Shown in pieces: positions 56,672 to 64,000 of a stretch of 64,000 nucleotides of DNA (position 1 is its first letter; every line of letters begins with the position of its first letter). The stretch is from Pohlia nutans (taxonomy: Eukaryota > Streptophyta > Bryopsida > Bryales > Mniaceae), in NCBI GenBank assembly GCA_022496805.1, contig CM040085.1, positions 9,577,811 through 9,641,810 of the forward strand, read 5' to 3'. Under the pieces are notes generated by a model. The model did not search any database, was not told the DNA's origin, and worked only from the letters and a program-made list of their open reading frames with translations. The translations under genes and the position numbers were made by a program.

Positions 56672-58084
56672 TTTTGGTAACAATAGCATATAAATTTTTT
56701 GACCAGTACCTCGCGCTTCGAGAGAACAGTGGAGGGCGGAGGTTGTCCAACTTTGGCCTCTGGAAACCATTCAGGCCCGCCTTTTCCATGCCTTTTCAGC
56801 CAGTTCCGGAAAGCAAGGACAAATCGATCTGCCTGTGTAGGTGTAAAAGTCAGCTTGGTGTACTCGGCATTCACGTCCCCGTTGTGTGACAAAAAGCCTT
56901 TCTCTTGGCCTTGCAGTACAATCATGTCTCCGTCATACACCAAGTTGGATGTCCAATGCTCGTACCATCTCGGAGTGAGCTGCATATGCGGAAATGTAAT
57001 CAGATCTAGCTCCTCCTTCCAATTCGCTTCTTCCGCAATAAAGAAATAAATAAATGATTGATTGGAAATCTCAGCATGACCTCTCAAAGACGGCATCAAG
57101 AAAACTACAGGAAGGGACACTCATTGTAGTACCTGCCACCATCTATTGCCTGGCATCGAAAATTGGAAGAAATTCCGAGCACTGCATACAATGGACCTTG
57201 TCTTTCCAGGCGCCATGGGAATGTTGAAGGAGCATATTAGAATCTCCCACTTCTGGTCCCCTAAAATAGGAAGCTTGACAGGCAGTTCAATCCTGCAATG
57301 TCAATAGGCATAGCCCTCAGTCTGGCTTCTCTCAGTTACAAAAAATTGTCAAAATGTGGCAAAAGATGAATTATGACGTACTTGTTGTAGAAGTAGCACG
57401 GTGGGTAAAAGCCACTGGAGATGGTTGGAGTGTCGTTGTTGGCACCCGCAAATCCCCATGGCCCACTTTTAAAGACCTTGAAGGGCAACGGCTTGGCTCG
57501 GTCCCTTCTCCCGGTCACTTTGTGATGTGCAAAGTCAATGTGCGACGGATCTGAGACGTTCTCCATTAAAGTGTCATACCCATAGAACAAGTCTCGCTGT
57601 ATTGTCACGGTTGAGTATCTGGGGTCACTGAACTCTGCAGGAAGCCTGCCAAACGAGACTCATCAATACAGTCAGTCAGTAGAGCATGCAAACTTCCATC
57701 ACTGCGTCTGCGTCTGCATGAAATTATAGATGGTGGTTCGCGTTTCGGACTCCGAGTAAGACCACCACATTTCCTACAGTTGCAAGCTAGAACCAAAAGA
57801 CATGCTGGAATTTCTTGGTATAAATTTCCAATCACACGTGATCCTGGACAATCTAAGGACTTCAAGTAAACCATGGTGAAGGACAGGAAACTGTACATTG
57901 GCGGCGTGGCTTTTGATGCTTTCTCCCATCCTTTCTCATCAGGCCAAACGAACAACAGCCCTTGCGAAACACGGGTAGGATAGGAGACAGCACAAGCACT
58001 AATATGGAATCCAACCCATACACGTACTCAAACAAACATGAGGCCCACACACGAAGAAGTAAAACATGACACGCACAGAAGACT

Positions 58085-58615
58085 CACTGCTAGCTGAAAA
58101 AAACATGTAAATCATTCAAAGAAAGACAGATACAAGTCATGCTCGACCCAAATTAGGTCACTGCTGCAATTGCAAGGAGTCAGTATCATCACCTCCAGTG
58201 TCGCCATTTTGTACCCGACGAAGTAAAACATGACATCACGAAACTCTAGAAGCGATTCTATTGTTAGAATGGCGAGATCAAGCAGCAAGCAGTTTTAAGT
58301 ATGTTGAGGATGTTCTTTTAACCCCTAAAGGACCAAGAAGCCCAAATTGGGCTCCATGTGTTTTTTTTAACAGTTTTGAGTAGGTCCTAATTGGACTTCC
58401 TCTTGTTCAAATTTATTCGATTTTTGACCAACACATGCAATGATCTTCACTACCGGTAGTTCTGGAGTTTTGTTTCATTCTTAGTGCACAAAAGACTCAT
58501 GAAAAAACATAAAAACATTCAATGAAAGACAGGGAAAGAACGCATGCTCGGGGGCCAAAATTAGGTCGTTAGGACAATTGCAAGGAGTCAGTAGTAGTAG
58601 CATCAGTCCAGTGGT
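58085..58615. repeat. Duplicated intron segment in the PAO-like gene
   Basis: About 58085-58200 and 58495-58615 are diverged direct copies (GAAAGACAG, CATGCTCG, AAATTAGGTC, CAATTGCAAGGAGTCAGTA). The truncated TTAA element at 58322 lies between them. Both fall in the interval where the missing Rieske exon is expected. Confidence 0.7.
58322..58458 (-). mobile_element. TTAA-flanked MITE, family 2, copy L (truncated)
   Basis: Begins CCCCTAAAGGACCAAGAAGC after TTAA (58318-58321) and matches copy G inverted (GCCCAAATTGGGC, TTTTTGACCAACACATGCAA). It ends abruptly near 58458. Confidence 0.75.
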
Positions 58616-58620
58616 TTTTT

Positions 58621-58876
58621 TTTCATTTTTTCAAGGGAGTCCCATTGGCGATTTGAAAATTGAAACTCGAAAAATAGAAAGCATTTTTTGGCGATTTACA
58701 AAAAAAATTCACTACAAATATAGCTTTCTATAGAGTTCTTGGCTACCGTATACATACCAATGATCGATAAGGGAAGATTATGGCATTGATATACTCTATT
58801 TTGTTACCCAATTTTTCTTATAGCAACATAGCAAGCCCATTTTTCAAATAGCAAGTTGGCGATCAATATAGCCACA
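58621..58876. repeat. 250-bp dispersed repeat, copy 2
   Basis: The same sequence as 46321-46568, in the same orientation. It ends about 45 bp from the splice donor of the first PAO-like exon, inside the interval where an exon is missing. Confidence 0.82.
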
Positions 58877-59394
58877 CAAAAATTCCCAGCGACAGGAGGT
58901 TTGAAAGCAGTGAGGCTTACAGAGAGAGGCGCCAGGCGATGCGGGCACTTGTCCAGAAACACGCGCCACTCGCCCTGCGCGTCTTTCCACACCACAAGCT
59001 CGCGGCCCAGAAGCTGAAACGCGGTGGGCACGGAGGCGTCCAAATCCTCGATCAAGGAAACGGGGTACCAGTGATCCCGCCACACAAACTCCTCATCGCC
59101 GATCTTCTCCTTAGACTGCTCTTGCAGCTTCTCCTCCTGCTTCAACGCCTCCTCCATGCCCACGCTGGCCTCCCCCTCCTCTTGCGACTCTGTGTCCGGG
59201 TTCACAGGCGGCCACGGCGGTGGCGCAAGGGTCATCGCCACCGTCTTCCCTCGCCCTCCATAGCCACGCACTTTCAGCTTCCTGGATTGCGGGCTCTGGA
59301 ACAACGACGAGCTCGCATAATTGGCCTTCGAGACACAGCAGACAGACGGTCTTGGTACCCAAAGAGCCGAGGTGGTTGCAGCCATGGCTGTCAT

Positions 59395-60649
59395 AGCTCT
59401 AAAGCAACAAATTCACGGGCAAGGAGCTTCTTACAACCATCCAAGTCTAATTGCATAACATAGAAATCTCCCAAAAACAGCTTCGCAATCGACTAGGGCG
59501 CGATGCTGAGAGGCTCCATAGCTCAGGAATTCATGCATGCGGGTTTGCTCCCACACACACGAAAAGTGCCACTGAGCTGGAAACTTCACGGCCGTTGGAT
59601 GGATGTAGGCATCACCGGACCACCACGACACCTTCTCTTTCAAGCTTTCGGTTTTCATACTCACCATTTTCATAGTGAGCCCTAGAACTACTGACCTATA
59701 GTAGTTTAATTAGGGTAACGAGAGCACATCCCTTGCGTTCACATGAAACCGATGAAGTTAATTGCAGTAACTGAATGGAGCAGTTCAGGAACTAGTAGCT
59801 CTCAGTTGAGGTGGGTTCCGAAGCGAGTGGCAGTTAAATTTCACTCCCGTTCAATCTCAAATCTCTCGTAGCATTTGAATCCAATCATCATCGAGTTTTT
59901 ATAATTGTTGTGAGCATCACAAGTTGCATCAACATAGCGTCAACGGCAGAGTGCATGAAGAGTAGCACAGCCTCACATCTGCAAGGGTATGCATACTCAC
60001 ATCCGGGTTGGCTATGGTGGCCATGGTCCGAGGTACTGACATTAATATGATGCTTACCCATCTCAGTTGGGGACTTCACAGGAGGTGTAAAGAATTCGTG
60101 CTTTGGCTTGATTGAATCAAGTAGCAGCTTCGAGGATTTTCTGTGGAGCGAGCGACTAAAGGTATGCTGCAACTGGTACGCTTCTCAGAGTCTCGATCGA
60201 CGTCAAGTGGCTTGCTTACATTCTTACAGGATGTCAAGCAGCATTAGAACGATGAAATCATAACATCGGAATTGATGAGTCCCAACGGTCAGATCGCTGA
60301 ATTCTGGATGCTGAAGTACATACAAGTAGACGTTTAAAGTTATGTATGCAACAGTAGCATGTCGGACATTCGAGTTAATGTCAGAAACTTGTCAGGACAC
60401 CATGCCATGTGTCAGGTGTATGCACAGGAGGGGTCCATCAATCATGCCTATTTTTTTATTTTTTTATTTTATTTAAAAGAAAAATTGTAACAAATGGAAA
60501 TGAATTCATTACTAAGAGTCACACTACTTACCCTACTACAGCGGATCGATACCCATGTTGCCATCCGTGACGTGAATTTGAACGCTTGACAGATCCCATT
60601 TATTTTTTATCACAAGGACCAGCCCACAGGAAGCAGGAGTGGTGACGAA
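59395..60649. other. Divergent intergenic region between the PAO-like gene and OEP16
   Basis: It should contain both promoters. A plus-strand coding-like stretch at about 60060-60172 (SVGDFTGGVKNSCFGLIES, then a GTATGC donor-like site) is open on both strands and could be an exon of an unrecognised gene or a leader. No known family fits. No regulatory motif can be assigned with confidence. Confidence 0.35.
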
Positions 60650-62999
60650 ATGATGAGCGCGTCGAGATTGTCAGTCAAAGCAACAACAAATCCCATGGAT
60701 TTTCTTATGGACACAGGAAATCCAACGCTCAATTGTACCCTGGATGGTGTTCTCAAGATCAGCGGGGTAACTTACAGCTTTCTCTGCATGGCTGCCTCTT
60801 TGTGGGTGTTGGATTAGGGCGTCAGCACATTGTAACAAATTGGCATTGACATTTTCTTTTTATTTTAGGGGCATTGCTTCCAAGGATATGAAAAGAACGA
60901 TGTATTGACACTAAATTTCTCTGAAACGTAATACACACTCTCATTAGATCCTGTGTATCCTGGCAGCTTGACTTCTAATTTTCGGACATTGTAATTTTGA
61001 AGCAAGTCACCACCCAGTGCGTGTGTGTGAGAAAAAACTGAGGCTCTCTGAATGAAGAGCGGGCATTCTTGCATTTAGGGTTCGTCTTTTCTGAAGGGTG
61101 ACTGATCGAAAGTGGCCATGGCAATACATGCAGGTTGGGGCTGCTCATGCGGCTTCGCAAGAAGCTTACAGTTTGATGAGGAAAGGTATCGAGCTTTATA
61201 GATCAAGCTCCCAGATACATTCCATGCCTATCGAACGTACGTCCTGTTCCATCATCGTGGAACTGTGTCTTCTTTTTGCACATACAGAAGTTAGTTAACT
61301 CGTGAATCCAATCCAAGAGGTCTACCCCAGCTCCTCAACTGGTCGTCTGATGGATGTCTTTATGATGTATTCTCTTCATGTCTTGTATACCAATTTGAAC
61401 GTTACTTTGAAAAGAACATAGTTGCCAATGCAAACTTGTATTTGACAATAGATTGACAAGGAGAAAACAGGGACTCTTGTATCTCTTAGAGAACAACTAT
61501 GCATTCTGCTGGCATTTTCCACAGATTCTTTGACATGTGGCTTTTATGTACTTGGGGATTGATGCAGATGCTCCGACCGCAAGGCGCGACATAGAAAAAA
61601 TTGTGAGATTCTGTGACCTTGGAAACTACCGGATTTTCCAAGTTTACTACTTCAGTTATAGGATTTCTATACTCTTGCTTGCATGCTGGATGCGAATGAA
61701 CTTTTTTCTTAAATGTGTGCATCAATCGTGAACATTTGAAGCTGCTAAAACAGCCAATTTGTTGAAGAGAAAAATTGCCAGATGGAAAGGCTAGATATTG
61801 AAGGAATAATTTTTCTGTGATCACCTGAATTGTTATTCTTTAGGCTCCGTTGAGTTACGTGAGAGTTACCCTTACAATCTTATAGGAGGGTGAATGGCTC
61901 ATCACACTGATTACATGAATGTTGAAAGATAGTCTTTCATTTCATGAGTTCCTGAATTATATCTTTTTGACGCAGATTGTGAAGGCTGGAAAAGAAGGCC
62001 TTCAATGGGGTAAGACAAGACTAAATTCATCTCTATTGTTTTAGAACGAATTATTTCTTAATTAGATTGACTGGATTCAAAGAGCAGAAACATTACCCTT
62101 GAATCACAGCTAGAAATGCCACAGAGCCAAGGCAGATGTGGGATGGTTTACTCACGTTGTGCAGGAAGTAGGAACGCACGTACCCAACTTCTGTTGATTT
62201 GCAGTGCACCGATGAATAAGAAGGATAATTTGAGAAGCTTCATTGCTTGAGACAACCGAGTACATTCTCTTCCTTACGCTATGAGTAATCGATTGATTAT
62301 CATCTTGCAGGTATGGTAGCAGGGATGTATGCTGGGTTTGAGTACGGTATGGAGAAGGCCCGAGGCCAGCAAGATTGGGTAATAACTTCTTACTGGACAC
62401 ATAGAAGTAGCAGGTCGTAAAACACTGGTTAAGCAGATGATTGAAATGGGCTCAATTTTTGACAAATACCTATGTGCTTATTGTGCTTGGTGTGAGATTC
62501 ATGCAACTATAATCAATCCACTGAACAATGGAATAGCATGGATTGCAAGTGGAATGCAATCTCTGGAATGCTGTAGAAGGGAAGAGAGAAACAGGGAGAT
62601 GCATGTGATTTGGCTCAGACAGATGATTGAACGGCTCTTTAATTTGTATTCTATTCCAGTCGAACCGTATGAAGAAGATAGATGAGAATCACTTGTTTGG
62701 AGAACGATCCAGAATTCTTTAGACATACTACTCTCTTGAGCTGGAAGTCGTAGATCACAAGAGTTACTCCTGTATTGTCTACTGTTCATCACTGCATCGA
62801 GAAACAGAGCGTGCATGACATGTATGGATGATCTATTGTGGTGGTATTTTTTCTGCAGAAGAATGCAGCAGTTGGAGGTGCATTGACAGGGGTAATGCTC
62901 TCCGTCTCAGACGGCAGGGTCAGTCAAGACAAAATGGTCCGCACCGCCCTTACTGCTAGTGCTTTAGCAACTGCGGCTGATTTCCTCAAACTCCTCTAA
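60650..62999 (+). CDS. OEP16: Outer envelope pore protein OEP16-1/2-like
   Basis: Six exons, 60650-60766, 61134-61185, 61568-61602, 61976-62009, 62311-62378 and 62859-62999, give 148 aa with consistent phases and GT-AG borders. The first of two adjacent Met codons was taken as the start. OEP16 is a plastid outer-envelope channel selective for amino acids and amines, in the PRAT (Tim17/Tim22/Tim23-related) family. Shown by the sequence: MDTGNPTLNCTLDGVLKISG matches the plant OEP16-1 N-terminus. WGMVAGMYAGFEYG, then ARGQQDW and NAAVGGALTG fit the PRAT signature (A-x2-Y-x10-R-x3-D-x6-GG-x3-G) exactly, and the C-terminus is a final Ala-rich helix. The length equals that of Arabidopsis OEP16-1 (about 148 aa). 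The helix 1-2 interval of pea OEP16 is recognisable. The paralog choice (OEP16-1 or -2) is not settled. Confidence 0.92.
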
Positions 63000-64000
63000 T
63001 ACCGTGACATTATAACTTAGTATTTCATCAGGCTTATGATCTCTCCAAACACTTCCAGCCAATTTCTGCGTGAGCTTGCCTTTCTGTTCTGTCGAGTGGC
63101 CATATGCAGAGCTGTAGTTACCGACAGGAGAGTCGCCGTGCTCTAGATTTACGAGTTGTGCCCAGGCAGTCGAGCACAAGCACATTTTTTAACATTCACT
63201 ACTGCATATAAACTCATGCTGTAAGCTTGCTCATTCACAACTGATATTCTTTGAATGGGAGCCGTCAAACTTTAAATGCGAGCCAGTTAGGAACTCTGGG
63301 GTGATGTGTTTGCTAAGAAAATACTGCGAGTATCAGAGCAGGATCAGAATTGGCCCAACTTTCGAGAGTGTCAAATGGGCTATAGAATGCCATGCATGAG
63401 GGAAAGTGCACTACAAGGAGAAGGCGTCGCTTTTCACTCGGTAGGTTAGTCAAACGGCGCCACTTCGCACTCATTGCCCAACCGATTCGTCACGTAGAAG
63501 TGTGTACAATGAACTCTGACTTGTTCTGAGTGAGAAGCGACGCCTTAACTAGTAGTGGTGGTTCTCGTGTGTACTTCCTGTCTGCATAGAATGCAGTGCA
63601 AAGTTGCCCTATCTTGTTGTTTAGGCCCCACAAGTTACTGCCAATGCTGAAACCGTTTCCACTCTACACACGTAGAAAAGTTCGCCTATTATATACCTGT
63701 TGGAGATTTGATGATAGAAAAATAATAAGATGAAGTGATGGCCTCTCTCAACAAAGGGCAACACCTAGAAATGACACTCTTGTAAATCGACCCATTTAGA
63801 TTCTTGTCTAAAATGTACACACTCTAGAGCCTAGGGATGATTATGGGTATACTTTTGATCAGAACTCTGAAAGTTCATAGCTTGCTCATGTAGTGTCCAA
63901 AAAATACATGCTAGGGGAATTTAGAAGACAGACAAAGCAATCAAAGAGAATGCACTCAGTTTACAACCACAAAAAGCTGTACAATGGAGCCATTTAACTA
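63000..64000. other. 3' flank of OEP16, one CACTA MITE
   Basis: No further gene is recognised. The minus-strand frame 62964-63185 overlaps the OEP16 end and has no known motif. Confidence 0.4.
63409..63557. mobile_element. CACTA-type MITE, 149 bp
   Basis: Begins CACTACAAGGAGAAGGCG and ends GCGACGCCTTAACTAGTAGTG (last 20 bp), flanked by GTG at 63406-63408 and 63558-63560. It shares both ends and the GGCGCC.CTT.GCACTCA interior with the inverted copy at 30066-30247. Confidence 0.87.

Larger units (their letters stand above)
55823..59394 (-). pseudogene. Pheophorbide a oxygenase (PAO/ACD1)-like gene, Rieske exon missing
   Basis: PAO is the plastid envelope Rieske monooxygenase that opens the chlorin ring during chlorophyll breakdown. 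Exons found: 59394-58921 (transit peptide, WRDHWYPVSLIEDLD, then CPHRLAPLS, the first Rieske C-x-H pair), 57998-57897 (SYPTRVSQGLLFVWPDE), 57645-57382 (QRDLFYGYDTLMEN, then DPSHIDFAHH, the mononuclear-iron site), 57292-57133 (ICSFNIPMAPGKTRS), 56979-56710 (PRWYEHWTSNLVYDGD, FTPTQADRFVLAFRNW) and 56077-55823 (CASC redox-type motif, two C-terminal hydrophobic segments). The exon that should carry the second Rieske pair (C-x2-H, YHGW) cannot be found between 58920 and 57999. Exon 1 ends in phase 0 but the next exon needs two bases from upstream, so direct splicing shifts the frame and soon stops. Other exons look well conserved, so the loss may be recent or an assembly gap. Confidence 0.85.

Overview
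This is nuclear DNA from a land plant (streptophyte). The genes are split by GT-AG introns and encode a leucine-rich-repeat receptor kinase, a chloroplast outer-envelope OEP16 protein, a pheophorbide a oxygenase (PAO)-like Rieske enzyme and remnants of the COPII protein SEC23. Intergenic DNA is AT-rich, while the intronless LRR gene and two first exons are GC-rich. Tc1-like transposases, an RNase H-bearing non-LTR retroelement and many small inverted-repeat elements make a non-seed plant plausible, but the sequence does not fix the lineage.

Layout. 1-2.8 kb: repeats, including a partial 0.8 kb inverted-repeat element and a TTAA-flanked element. 2.8-6.0 kb: a decayed SEC23 copy split by three different small elements. 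6-10 kb: repeats and unrecognised fragments. 10.19-19.79 kb (minus): a complete 21-exon LRR receptor kinase (782 aa), reconstructed with consistent intron phases. 21.7-28 kb: a PIF/Harbinger transposase relic and non-LTR retroelement copies whose 3' ends carry (TCTA)n. 28-37 kb: mostly repeats, with five TTAA elements and one CACTA-type element. 37.7-38.5 kb (plus): an intronless secreted LRR protein with a possible GPI signal. 40.7-43.9 kb: a 1,568-bp inverted-repeat element inserted into an inverted copy of itself, all inside a retroelement tail. 45.7-48.8 kb (plus): a three-exon gene for a probable plastid membrane protein of unknown function. 50.7-54.3 kb: two different, broken Tc1-like transposases. 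55.8-59.4 kb (minus): a PAO-like gene whose exon for the second half of the Rieske centre is absent. 60.65-63.0 kb (plus): a complete OEP16 gene, divergent from the PAO-like gene.

How the parts relate. The PAO-like and OEP16 genes both concern plastid envelope or pigment biology and sit head to head about 1.25 kb apart. The receptor kinase and the small LRR protein are cell-surface proteins. Nothing suggests an operon-like cluster. The strongest unusual signals are (1) twelve TTAA-flanked elements with CCCCTAAA ends, one of which proves its 4-bp TTAA target duplication by interrupting a transposase frame; (2) the self-nested 1,568-bp element; and (3) the PAO-like gene lacking its Rieske C-x2-H exon. 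All coordinates and translations were worked out by hand, and family assignments come from recalled motifs, not database searches.
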